NCBI RefSeq assembly: GCF_000275845.1
Contig: NW_006766894.1
Span: 365,256 to 429,255 of the forward strand
Reading direction: 5' to 3'
Source: Dichomitus squalens LYAD-421 SS1
Taxonomy: Eukaryota > Basidiomycota > Agaricomycetes > Polyporales > Polyporaceae
Length of the DNA: 64,000 nt
Under the pieces are notes generated by a model. The model ran no database searches. It was given only the letters and a program-made list of their open reading frames with translations, and was not told the origin of the DNA. How positions within the stretch are numbered: position 1 is the first letter of the stretch; every line of letters begins with the position of its first letter. A program made the position numbers and the translations under genes. Below are positions 24,047 to 35,600 of this stretch, piece after piece.

Positions 24047-24447
24047 GCCAGGGTAAACTCGGCCACCCACTTCTTGTACATGCTTTCGACACTCTTTGGG
24101 ATGGATTGCACAAATACAGACTGATATGGATGATGTTCGCCTCCGCCTCAATTACTATATGTTACACGGCAAGAGAACCACACAGTGCAATCAAGAAGGA
24201 AATATAGCAGCAGATTAGGATACAGTCATGCAGGGGTATTTCGCTAACATGCTTCTTGCAAGGGAGGTTTGTGCTTGAGTATGGCGGAGGAGAGTAGCTG
24301 TCTTGTGGACATATATTGAAACCCGAACAACTGGCTGACACTAAGCCATAGGCGACATTCAGCGCGTGAAACCTTCGCGAAGCACATGCGCTCACCGACC
24401 GACGTAGTCACAACAACAGGTACCGGAAAGGGTCGTCGCGAGACAGC
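24047..24447. other. Convergent 3' spacer
   Basis: These 400 bp separate two genes that converge on each other and should contain both 3' untranslated regions. No further gene is visible. Confidence 0.5.
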
Positions 24448-26713
24448 TCAAGGCTTCTTCCGCAGAAGCGCAAGACAATGTTGGCCCCCACAGGAAACTG
24501 CCTTCGCTAGCCACGATCCTTCCCTACGGACGATCACCTTCGGCGTTTTGATGATGTCGTCCGGCGACTCGACTTCGGTCCCGAGCATACCCCCGCTGTT
24601 CAAGCCCCAGGTGTAGAGCACTCCATCCCTTGTAATGGCCGCATTCATCCGGTTTGACGCGGCGATCTGGACGACCGGGTCCTCCTTGACGTCGTGCGGA
24701 AACTGCACGGGCACAGGCTCGCTGACTCGCGCGACCTCCTTCGCTATGTCGCCCTCCGCCCCAGCGGGGAGCTGGAACTGCCCATCCTCCGCATTCCCGC
24801 ACGCGAACACTCGCCCGTCGGACGCCAGAAACAGCGTATGCCGCTCGCCGCCCACGATCTGCACGACCGTCGCCTTGCCCCCTAGGTCCTTCCTGCGCAC
24901 GCGCTTCGCCTGGTGCGGGTACCACAGGACGTTCTGCTTGCTGCCTGTGCCAGTCTGCCCGTAACCGTTCAGGCCCCACACCCAGACGTCGCCCTGCTGG
25001 TCGACGAAGAAGGACGTGTCGTTCGAGGCCCCGATCGCGACCGCGCGGTGCCCGTGCGTGTTCCGGAGTACCTTGTAGGGCACCGTGCCCTGCGTGGGCG
25101 TCGCCTTGGGTACCTTGTGGCCGAGCTGGCCCTCGGACCCTTTGCCGATCGTGTAGACGTCGCCGTCGACGGTGAGGAGAACGAGGTGGTTAGCGCCGGC
25201 CACGACGTCGGAGAAGCGCTCCCCGACGAGCTCGGGGATATGGACCGGAAAGGGCTGTGTGTCGACATGGGGGGAGAACATGAACTTCTGGCCGCCGCTG
25301 TTTTGTGAGAACTGCGCGGTGAGGTCGGTATGGTCAACGTCTAGATTGGCTTGGCACGAATGAAGCGAAGAATACTGACGTAGTAGGCCCCCCATACGCG
25401 CAGCTCGCCACGGTCGCTGAGAGCTGCCGCGATGCAGCTGCCGGCTGCTATTCGGACGGCGCGGAAGAACTCGTCTGAGAGGCGGCGGATGCGGACGGGT
25501 GTGTGCAGGGGTACGGATGTTTCTGAGTCCACTTCTACACCGTCCGCGCTCTTGACCGTTGTCCGTCCCAATTGACCGACTTCGTTGTTTCCGAATGACC
25601 AGACCTAAAGGAGGGTGAGCTTGTGTAAGTTTCCGCTCGAAGAACGTCTGCGTCTCCGGAAGTGGGGGCCATGAGTCCGTTCACGATGCGTCGGGCGGTT
25701 CAGAGGAGTGCGTGACCGCTTGTCCACAAGCACATCAAAGATGATTAGTATATCGTATTGCGGCGTAGAGCGCAAGTAATTGGCCTCCAGGACTCGACCT
25801 TCGCAGGTACTGTCGACGTGACGTATAATGGCCGCCCGACAAACGAGAACACATGCGACGCAGTCCCACGAACATGTATTCGAGTGCGTCTTGCAGTGTC
25901 CCAGTCTTGCCAGGATAAGAGAGCTTCCTGTGTCCACGAGGTCCCCGTGCAAGAATTGCCAAGATACCAAATGGTCTGAGATGATAACTAGACTGCAGGA
26001 TAGGCAGCGGAAGTTTGTTATGGTACAATCATCCAACATAACCTGCTCCTTCAACACCCGCCCCATACGCACGCTGACCACCGCGCTGAGTCCAGGCTGG
26101 TGAATGCACATGGTACGAGGCGGCTGAAGAAAGATAGCGACCTGCGAGACCTAGGACCGTGTTGGGTATTCTGCATTAGGATGGCACGTACCTGGCCAAC
26201 TTCGTCCACCACGAGCGAGAAAAATCCACCGGCAGCAACGGCGACCAAGCCAGCTCTGTTGAGGCCGAATTCTCCATCCTCGATCAATTTCTCCACGACC
26301 TTGCTCCGTCTGGGCTTCTCCGCTGCGAATTCATCCCCAGTACCCATAGGCCCATCCTTGTTGTCCGGACCCCAGCCAAAGAGTTGCCAGCATGGTCGTT
26401 CGCGCGACGGTGGTGCAGGTAACGGGTTGAGTAACGGGAGGTCTCTTTGACGTGCGTTGAGGGGACGAGAAGTGTAGGCTGCATTGCGGTCTGTTTTGCG
26501 CACAGGAGCTCTCCGAGGGCGAGATGTGCGTTTGGGCTTTGGGGCTTCGTCCTCCTTTTCTTTCTGTGAGGGTTTGGACTTTGGGGCAGCCTTAGGTTTC
26601 GCGGCTGCACGACGTTTGGCCGCGGGAGCTGGTGGAGGCGAGCCTGCCCGTTTGCGGGTGCTTGAGCGTGTCGAACGCGTTTCAGTAGAGCGAGTCGTCC
26701 TTGTCGGAGGCAT
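24448..26713 (-). CDS. RCC1-repeat protein, probable Ran guanine-nucleotide exchange factor
   Basis: RCC1 proteins form a seven-bladed propeller and, in the founding case, load GTP on Ran at chromatin. The minus-strand product starts MPPTRTTRSTETRS with a basic, Arg/Lys/Pro-rich tail of about 110 residues, as in chromatin-bound RCC1. Blades follow: LFGWGPDNKDGPMGTG, LVAVAAGGFFSLVVDEVGQ, VWSFGNNEVGQLGR, RGELRVWGAYY, LVLLTVDGDVYTIGKGSEGQ, GDVWVWGLNGYGQTG, HTLFLASDGRVFACGNAEDG and DGVLYTWGLNSGGMLG, ending CGGQHCLALLRKKP. The number and order of blades suit a true RCC1 (yeast Srm1/Prp20, fission yeast Pim1). The junction around 25345-25385 is not fully resolved. An intron of 587 nt (25605-26191) is about ten times longer than its neighbours. 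Confidence 0.88.
25605..26191 (-). other. Long intron in the RCC1 gene
   Basis: The donor follows EVGQ (minus-strand GTACGT at 26191) and the acceptor TTTAG precedes VWSFGNNE, so the protein is continuous across it. The 587 nt carry no recognised gene, no tRNA and no obvious terminal repeats. Confidence 0.7.
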
Positions 26714-26990
26714 GTCTTGTTTCCTGCACGAAATTGATGAGCAAGGGCGAAGAGAGGGTGTGGTCGAGGTGAAAGCAGGTACCACAGCCTGTCGTCATTT
26801 GCACTTTGGGCCCTGCGCCACGCCGGTGCCGAAATACCTTGTCAGACACTCTCCCTCGCTGTACAACACTTGGACCACCCGTTCCACGAAATATAAAACC
26901 TCCTTGCCATACTTTTCAAGTAGTACCAGGTGACAATATCTTGGGGAGCATCAAACGACCGGGGGCCATGAAATGGAAAGCCCATAAAAT

Positions 26991-27105
26991 TGGCCACCGA
27001 CGGGGTCGAACCGACCACTTACACTATCTTTCACGTGCTGACTTGGGGCAGCACATGAGGGTCCCGATATTCATATTACGTTCTAACCAACTGAGCTATT
27101 CAGCC
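26991..27105 (-). tRNA. Split tRNA-like gene, anticodon unassigned, possibly a pseudogene
   Basis: Read on the minus strand, the 5' half starts GGCTGAATAGCTCAGTTGG, with a perfect box A, and the 3' half carries box B, GGTTCGACCCC, ending GGTGGCCA. Between them is an intron-like insert of about 40 nt whose core forms a 9-bp hairpin (CATGTGCTG with CAGCACGTG). The acceptor stem shows only five pairs, two of them G-U, with two mismatches, and the D stem has an A-C clash. The anticodon stem cannot be placed cleanly, so I do not assign an amino acid. It is either a diverged intron-bearing tRNA (Ile-like by its body) or a decaying copy. Confidence 0.5.
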
Positions 27106-27292
27106 ATGGTTCTAAACCGTCAATGCAAAGTATCAATCCGTAGTTTAGTCAAGTATAGAAGGCGCGTGTGGATCGCGGTCACGCGCACGGCGCGCTTCCG
27201 CAGGTTGATTCTGAAGTTGGCTCCCGCCATCGTCGTCGACGACCCCGCCGCCTCCGAACACAGTGCCGACGCGACTCTGCGCCACCGAAAGC

Positions 27293-30200
27293 ATGGACTT
27301 GAGCGACGTAGGGCGTCTTGGCGCACTTCAACTTCTCCGCAAGCAGTCTCCTGAGTCTGTCGTCACCTCATACCCCATCGACGACGAAGAAATCACCATC
27401 GGTCGCGACCAATCGTGTTCCCTCCGTCTCTACTACCCCGCCGTGTCCGCCGTCCACGCAAAGATTACCTTTGTTGACCGCAAGGCGTTCCTTGTTATCA
27501 TCGGCACCAATGGCGTGCTACTCGACGACGAGCCGATGTTCCCTGCCCCAGCAAACGCACACGGCCCAACCACGGTGCCTCTCCAGAACAACTCTGTCAT
27601 CGAGATACACAAGAAGCGGTTCCGCTTCATATACCCTCCAAAGCACCTTCGCTCTGCCCTCATCAATACGCCCACGCAGATGACTCCCGCGGGCGAGCGA
27701 CGTCCGTTACGCCTCTCGATGATCGCAACTGCACAGGTTTTTACACCACGTCCAAGTCACGACCCCCAAGAGAACCTTCGTGTCCTGCAGACACCTCTGC
27801 GCACTCCCTTTGCTCAAGAGTTGGAAGAGATTGTCCTCGTCCAAAGCAATACCCCGCGCGTGGTCGAAGAGGAGAAGGACCTCGTCATTCTGGATGAGGT
27901 CGAGCCTGAGCCCGTCCTCCCTCTTCCCCTCCCTATGATGCCCCAATACCCTGCGACTCCTGTTCGGCGCCCTCGAGCGTCTCTTCATCGCGCTGTACTC
28001 ATTCGTTCTGCACAACGCGCAGTGCTGCAGCGTGAAATTCAGCGTGAGGAGGAAGAGCAGGAGGCGGAAGAGGTCGAGGATGTCATTGACGCGATTGCGG
28101 AAGAGAGTGACGAAGACGTGCAAGAGATACCCCCACCGGAGGGTCATCAGCAAGTTTCTGGATGGCGCAAGAGCTTGGACGCGGTCAAGGGCAGCCTTGG
28201 CTGGGCCTTCCGCGGCCTTTCCGTAGAGGTAAGCACGGTCTGCTCGAGCCCTAGCGTGCACACACTGACCTACTGTAGCCGAAGGAGGAAGAGGAAGAAC
28301 CAACGCTTGACGAAGAGTTTGCACATGATATCACAGACGGACAGGATGAAGAGATGGTTGAAGAGATTGACTACAACTACGAACAACCTGAAGAAGACTA
28401 TCAGGAACAAGAGAACGAATACGAGTACCAAGACGAACGAGACGATACCCTGATAGCCGAGCCCCCTCGCCCCCTCGGCCAGTTCATGACTCCCCAGATA
28501 CCATGGACTTCCCAGCGACCGCGTCTTTCTCTAGGCGTCGGGGCTGCACCTGACTCGGGCCCGCGCCGCGTGCGCGTTGTTGCCCCATGGAAGGTCAACG
28601 AGATCCAGGTCCCCGCGATCAAGGAGGAAGATTCCCAAGCTCCTTCTGCAAGTGGGCCTACTCCATTGTCAACGCCCCGCTCCCTAGTGAAGAGGGAAAA
28701 GGTGACAGAAGAAGAACGTGAGGTCAGTAATCACAATCGTGTGCAAAGAGTATTGGCTGAGCAGCTCCTGCCAGGCCATCCGCGCGCGGAGACGTTCCGC
28801 CCTCGCGACCCCTGACAACTTCTTCAAAGGCCAGACCCCCGGCTCCCGACGTACCCTCTTCCCCTCGCTCGCGCCCCTCCCCTCCCCCAGCTTCGGCCAG
28901 CCCGCATCGTCCTCGTCGTCCGCCTCCGTCGAGAGCATGTTGGCAGCGTCCACGTCCACGTCTTCGACCGCCTCCACCACAACAATCAATGTGAAGGAAG
29001 AAGAAGAAAAGGAGGACACCGCCGTCCTCCTCGCTCGTATGAAGCAGATGGTGGAGGGCGTAAAGCAGCGCCAGAGCCTCGGCCGGCAGAGCCTCAGCCT
29101 CAGCCCGCGCAAGCGCGAAGGTGGCTTTTCCCTCCTTGCACCCGACCACGCCCGCCCACACCGGCCGTCGCACATCCTCCTCGAGGAGGAAGACGAGGGG
29201 GACGGCAGCACACACATGGACGAGGGGCAGGAGCAGGAGTCCGAGCGTCCCGCGCATGGACAGAACGCTCCTGCGCCGGCGACCCCGCATATGGCCGACC
29301 TGCGTCATGTCTTCGGGCGCCCGCGCGGGGAGTCGCAGACTACACCAGTCCTCGCGGGTGTGCGCGAGATGTTCCGCCCCCAACCGCAACGGCCGGAGAC
29401 GCCGCGCATGGACGGCATGCAGGAGATACTCAGCACTCCGGCGGCTTACCGCGCGCCTGCTATCACAGAGGATGGACAGGAAGAGGAAGATGTCCACGAA
29501 GAGGAGCAGCCTGAGGAGCAGCAGGAAGAGCCTGTTGAGGAGCTCCCTGCGAAGATCACACGAGGCAAGCGGGCGCCCGCGACTAGGATCGCGCGCAAGG
29601 CTCCGACGCCCGTCCCGCAGTCTGCCCCGTCGAAGAGCACGCGTGCGGCTTCGCTGGCTCTGGACCAATCGGAGCCCGAGGGTCGGACCGCAAGGAGGAC
29701 TAGGGCGCGTACGGCAGATGGTGCCGTGGGGCAGGTACGTGTGGTTGTTCTAAGTATGCGTCCGTGGCTGTTTGCCTGACAGGATTCTAAAGATTCCACG
29801 CGCAACCCGAGGCAAAGCGGCAGCGAAGCCCGTTACTCCTGAACCCAAGGAGGACGAGGACGAGCCCGAATCTCTGCCGACCCGAGCTGGACGTCGTACC
29901 CGCACCACGACGGACTCGTCGACTACTTCCATCACAGATGATGCGGACACAAAGCCCCCTGCTCGCAAGACACGCGCGAAGACCCCGACCCCTGCAACGG
30001 CCACAAAGGCCGGCACCACACGGCGCGGGACACGCGCCAAACCGATCGAGGTCAACGAGGAAGAGGATGACGACCCTCTCGACTCCCTACCTCGGGAGCG
30101 CGCCACTAGCAACACCAGCGAGCACACCAAAGGTCGCCGCGGGGCGCGCAGTAAGTCCTCTGTGAAGCAGGAAGAGACCGAAGACGTTGTTCCTCCCCTT

Positions 30201-30581
30201 CCCACTGCCGAGACAGACGCCCCGCGCACTACCCGTGGAAGGCGTACCCCTGTCCCGAGGACCACTCCTGTGCCTACGACTGGTCGTGGCATCGGGGCGA
30301 CGCGTACGCGAGGGGCTGCTGCCGCATCGAGTGCGGTGGTCGAGGCGGCAATCCCAGAGGACAAGGAGAACACTCCCGAGTCGAATGGGGACGACGATGG
30401 AGAGGAGGGCAAGGCTGCTCCGAGCACGAAGGCGCGCAAGGGCACTCGCTCTGCTGCCGCTGGGAGGTCCGCAGGGAAGAACGCTGTAGCTTCGTCCGAT
30501 GCATCTGAGGAGCCTACGGCTGCAGTACCACCTGCGGCGACGAAAACGAGGGCAAGCCGGGCGAGGGCCGCTAAAGCTTGA
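27293..30581 (+). CDS. Large FHA-domain nuclear protein with Ki-67-like short repeats
   Basis: The FHA phosphothreonine-binding domain spans about residues 25-115: EITIGRDQSCSLRLY with the Gly-Arg pair, AVSAVHAKITF with the Ser-x2-His pair, GTNGVLLDD, and IHKKRFRFIYPP. A long acidic and Pro-rich middle follows (VEEIDYNYEQPEEDYQEQ). Further on come three spaced units with a shared core: TPHMADLRHVF, TPVLAGVREMF and TPRMDGMQEIL, about 20 residues apart. These resemble the L-x-G-[FV]-x-E-[LM]-F-x-T-P core of vertebrate Ki-67 repeats. The tail is rich in Lys/Arg with many TRGRR/TRGKR-type AT-hook-like pieces, as expected for chromatin binding. At least four short introns are read. I see no PP1-docking RVSF motif. 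A role on mitotic chromosomes is inference. It is head-to-head with the RCC1 gene. Confidence 0.8.
29280..29440 (+). repeat. Three short Ki-67-like protein repeats
   Basis: Three in-frame units begin near 29281, 29341 and 29398. Each encodes T-P, two or three residues, a hydrophobic residue or Gly/Asp, then [LVM]-[RQ]-[HE]-[VMI]-[FL]. The spacing is 57-60 nt. Confidence 0.6.
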
Positions 30582-30874
30582 GGCTTGTGTTGCATGCGGT
30601 TCTGGCTGTGGCTCTTGTAGGTCGGCGAGGTTGTGTTGTCTGAATTATTTATTACGTGGAATCTGCTTGTATTGCTGTACTCTGAATTGGTATTCCTGTC
30701 TTTGCAGCACGGCCAATGTTTCAGCCGCAAACCTACCAGAAAGTAACAATTTGCTATGATAACAGGGCGATTACAATGTCGTAAGTGTGGAGTCGAGGTT
30801 CGTATCGCGGGCTCAAAATCGTCAACGCGATCGGGGCCTATAATTGGGTGACGTTATGTGAGCTATACCGTCAA

Positions 30875-30945
30875 GCATTAATGGGGTAGTGGTAACCTGG
30901 GTCGTTGCCATCGACCCGCCGGGGGTTCGATTCCCCCTTAATGCA
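30875..30945 (+). tRNA. tRNA-Gly (GCC), second copy
   Basis: The 71 nt are identical to the copy at 20957-21027, with anticodon GCC, an intact 7-bp acceptor and no intron. Only about 5 nt before the gene are also shared (tcaag); the flanks otherwise differ, so this is gene dispersal or concerted evolution and not a recent segmental copy. Confidence 0.95.
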
Positions 30946-31127
30946 TAACGCGCAAGGCGCTTATGTTTTTGTTTCAGTGCAGTATTCAATATTGGTCAGA
31001 TGCTGCCGGCTTCGCATTTCCCCCGACCTTGCGTCACGCTTGGGATTCTACCAAGGTCCCTTGTTTCTATGTCTCAGCAATCCTTGTTCAGTGCGAGGTG
31101 GATTCTGGTTGTCTGAAGGCTGCTGCT

Positions 31128-32668
31128 ATGCAGAAATGCCTAGAGCTAAGTCGCCTAACGAAGCCCAACTCCGGGATGAAGTCCATAAAGGTGGTTCCCG
31201 TCTTCACTCCTGATCACACTCGCGACACTCAACAATACATCTCTCGCCGCAGTTCAAGCGGACGACGCCAGGCAGCATTACCTATGTAGTCACAAGCAAC
31301 CGGCCGCCCTATCCTAAACGAGTCCTCGACCCCACGCATCCCGCGCTACACCTCAAGCCATCTCAGTATGCGAACGCGTTCCCCTGGCGTGCCTATCCCG
31401 GCTTCGGTCTCCGCGCGTTGCCCAAGAGCCTCCTCGACAAGCCTTCTGTACCGTTTCCCGACCCTCCGTTTTCCGTGCAGCCCCCACGGAGCGTCACTCT
31501 AGACTCAGGACAGGCGTGGGACGATGACGGCGGCAGCGACGCTACGAGCGAGAACCGATGGGTAGCGAAGGGCACGGTGAAGTGGGCGGAGGAAGAGAGA
31601 TGGCGGATCAGTATGTCGCTCGTCGACGTGGTCGCCAAGGGCGTCGGGGGCCGCGTGGTGCGCGTGAAGGTGCTGAACAAGCTCAAGAACGCGATCGCGC
31701 TCGTCGTGACACGGGGCGCGGACGTTGAGGAGGGCGCAGACGGTGCGAAGCGGATCGTGTTCCGAGAGAGGGAGGCGGGGTCTGGCTGGGTGTTGCGTGG
31801 TGCGTGTCTCCTGCTGCTTTCTGTCCGCTGTACACCTGTAATCGGTGCCCCCCCTTCCCCCCCAGTCATTGTCTGTCCGACCATGCTGCATCTTCGCTGA
31901 CTCCGCTGGGATACACAGATTGGACGTATCTGTGCAGGCCCGAGCCCCAGCTCAACCTCATGCCCTACACCGAGCTCATCCCCAGCATCCGGCGCGCCCT
32001 CAAAGACGTCTTCATCCCCGGCCAGAAGCTCGAGGACGAGTGGAGCACGCCCGCCGCGCTCCAGGTCGCGCAGCTCCTCGCCTCGCTCGGGGCTCTCGGT
32101 GGCAGTCCGGGGCCAGCGACGGGGCGCTCCGCGAACCTCGTCGCAAAGAGCGCGGAGCTCAAGCGGATCATGGACGAGCTCGCAAAGCACGGCGTGACAG
32201 CCCCCGGGGAGTGGGAGGTCCAGCCGGGCGACACGTTCCTCAGCGCGATGCTGAAGCGGTACCGGGAGCTCATTGCGGTGCGTAGCGGCCCTCGCTGCGT
32301 TTCTGCTTGGCGTCGTCTATTCGGAGGCTGATCGACGGTCCGTATTTTTTCTGCAGGAGACGAGGGCGGAGGCCTCCGCCAGTCTATCAGCAGGATCTTC
32401 AGCTTCCCCCTCGACGTTTCCGATCGTGCCTCATAGGGCCCCGCCGCTAGGCAATGCGGATGCTATGAGGGCTATCCCTGGCCGCGACGCCGCGAACACC
32501 CTCTCTGCGGGTTATGCTTCGAAGCAGAGCACTCTCGGCGATGAAACGAGGCGACCCCGCTTCCGCGGTGACGAAAGCTCGCCCTCCACCTACCATCCTA
32601 CCCATAGGGCCCATCGCTCAATCCCTCCGCAAGGCCAGGCATACCCCAAGCGACCGGACCCGAGATGA
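31128..32668 (+). CDS. Conserved-looking protein of unknown function
   Basis: I do not recognise the family. Four exons join in frame. The start MQKCLELSRLTKPNSGMKS is followed by an intron and FKRTTPGSITYVVTSNRPPY. A mixed alpha/beta region comes next (KWAEEERWRISMSLVDVVAK, RVVRVKVLNKLKNAIALVV, then GSGWVLR). A second intron leads to DWTYLCRPEPQLNLMPYTEL and a helical part (ELIPSIRRALKDVF; LQVAQLLASLGALG; LVAKSAELKRIMDELAKHG; FLSAMLKRYRELIA). The last exon is Ser/Pro/Arg-rich and disordered, ending TGA at 32666-32668. The amphipathic N-terminus and the substitution pattern suggest an organellar or RNA-associated protein, but this is weak. The first exon could be longer, since its frame is open upstream to 30963. 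The tRNA-Gly ends 182 bp before the start. Confidence 0.65.
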
Positions 32669-35600
32669 GGCAGGGGAGCGCGGTAATCAGGACGTCACTT
32701 AGTGCGCCATATAATGCCTAATCAGAAAAAAGCCTACTCGCAGATGCGTTACACCTTTGGAGGTGATCTGTTGGATACACGTCATAGGACAGCAGCACTA
32801 CTAAAGCCAGCATGTATATCTCGCGGATCTGAACGTCGATCGGCAAACATCACGAGCTATAGCGAGCGGTCTCTGTACCTCGTTATTCCACCAGTAAAGA
32901 GCAGTACAGCGTGAAGCCTGCAGACGTCAGCAAGGTTCGTTTGTTGCGCTCCTCGAGTGAGTTAATTCCTGCCTTAGAGAACAAATACTGTTCGTCTCGG
33001 CGCCCGGCTTCTGCGTACTCGACGCGGGTTCTGAAGTGGCATTCCACCATCTTCACAACGGGGTTCAAACGCTTAGCGTGTGCAGACTGGTCAAACCTCA
33101 TTTGACCAGCAGGAGTTCATAGTCCGGAACTTATGGGCTTCCGGCGTTGAGCTCAATGTCGTCGTCTTGCGGTGATCCAGACAGGTCGGTAGCGAGGCGG
33201 GGTATCTGGAGCGGGTGCAGTGAGTCATTTTCTTTTTGCGCCGTCGAACGGATGGCGAGGCATTGTACTTGCGCAGTGCGGTCAGGGGTATGTCAGCCTG
33301 CCCCCCAACGAAATGCTCTTGAACTCCAGAAATCGCGACCTCGTCGGAGTCAGTCGACGCATCAATCTACATGCAGTCAAATCGCTCATTGCACGACGTA
33401 GAACTGAGATGTGAAATACGCAGTGAAGCCACCGCGATCCGAGCCTCACGTCTTCGAAGCCGGTCCCAAGCCGCTTGATGGCTCCTTTGTTGAGGCTACG
33501 AGGTAGCGTGACAGTATGCTCTTCGCCCTTCCTTCCTTTCCCCTTCTGCCTTGTATTAACGATCGCTTCCCGTGACGAGGTCTTGTAGGCTCAACAAGTA
33601 TCACTTCAGAAGATTGGTGCGGTGCCTGTGAGACTTGTCCGGGGGCAACGGGTGGTCCCTCCGAAAATGTGGGGTCCTTGAAGTAGTCGGGAGTCCAGGG
33701 GTGCGATTGAGCAAGCTTCGCCAGCCTGCCCGGAAAACCTGGCTGCAAGTGCACAGTGGGTATATCTGTGGGATGCGTGCAGTAAGAAGGTACGTGAGAC
33801 GGGTGTGGGTAAGGCCAGGTTCCGGAGGTGGAATGGCCATCCGCTCCCCGTTGTGAAACATCAATCGTGCCAAGGGAAGGACAATTGTAGACGGTCCTCG
33901 GATCCACCTCGTTCTACATCTCGGTACCAGTTTCACAGGAATGAAGCTATAATGAAATAGTCAAAGGATCACATAATTCCGAGAAGTCGGTCCCTTCAGA
34001 AGACGACACCTTGAATGTCCTATGAAGTTGTTCCTCAATGAATACGAGGCTTGATTGGAACATCGTAAGACAAAGACCAGATCCGTCCACATGTGCTAGC
34101 TACATATATGCAGCGCTCCGCCCTTCAACTCGGGATGCATCTGCATATTTTTATAAGTCAAAACCTCATCTAATGCCCACCAATCCCTGAAGACTTCGTA
34201 GATATAATCTCCGCCAGCCCCACTTACTTTCTACCACACCTTCGGTGTAATTGTCTGTCCGCGATGGACCTGGAGATGTCACCATCTCTAGACTAACGGT
34301 GAAAAAATCTCTGTGTCCAATTGTCGGAGAAGCAGTGCAGAATCTGTGCTCATGGACCATTGACTTATCAAGGTCTGTTTGTCTGAATATATATTTGGAG
34401 AGGAATTGCGTACGGCCATGGCGCATAATGCAGGATACTCGATCCTGACCTACCTGCCTGCCACTGAGTAAGTCTCATACCATACGCCACTGCTTTGAGC
34501 AATTCGAGGCGAGAGACCAGTCGTCCACGGACTCGTGACGCTGGCAAACACCGTCCCGATCCCCGAAGAACACGAGGTCGTACTACTGAGCAGGTCGAAG
34601 CCGGCATTCGGGTCCGGGCCTTGTGGTAAAGCTGAACGCGTTCCTATCGCGAGGGCAACGTGGCTCTGAAGGTGACCACGACCCGGTGTCTAGTCAACAC
34701 GCCAGAGCTTTCGAATATCCCACACGCTCCTTCGCATCTCTTGGTCGCCCTTTCCGCGCTCATGACGCTGTACAAGGCAAGTCTAGACGGCATCAAATCC
34801 TTTGGACCTGTTTGAGCTCCTGGATGAACCCAGAGACCAAATTTCTCCCCACCATCCACAACAACGTTCATTTCGGCTCCGATGGCGCGCCCGGGCCCCC
34901 CACAACTCGCAGGGAGCTGCAACTCTCGAGCCGACGTACATAGAATCCCCTCGAGTCCAGGCTTTCGAGGCTAGCACGCTCACCGACAACCTAGTCTTTG
35001 GGCCGAAACGTGCTCCGAGCTGCGTGCCCATTAGCTTTAGTCGCCCTCCTCGAACTGGCCTCGATGCGACGGCTCGAAGTTTCGGCCTGATTGCTCTTAG
35101 CGCACCACCGCGGGCCCTCGGCTTGGACACATTGCGATCAATCTGAAACTAGTCCATGGCAGTCGAGGGTCGTGGACCGCTGTGGGCGCGAACATCAGCG
35201 GCAGCCGGATGGGAGGATGACGGCGAGAGATGCGGGGCGAGCCTCTTATGGATTGGCGCCATCCGTTCAAGGTCATACCCCTTTCAAAGACGCACGAGGA
35301 CTCATCGAGACTCTTATTTCCGTAGCCGCAAGCCGCAACGGACGATATATGAGGTACTCGGAGCGGACGAGCGCCTAGTCCCCGGGAGATGCTTAACCAG
35401 CCTGCCACCATAGTGCTCCGAGTCTGCTTCTCAGCACGCAGGTAGACACCACGCGTGCCCATGGGTGGTCGACTGCCCGACTTCGCTCTAGAACTACCGT
35501 ATCGCAGAGCGATGCAGGGCCCGACGCCACCTGTTTTCGCGGAGACTTGTAATTCCTTTTGCGCGAGCATCTAGCGAATACGCGTGGAAGGCAACTAGAC

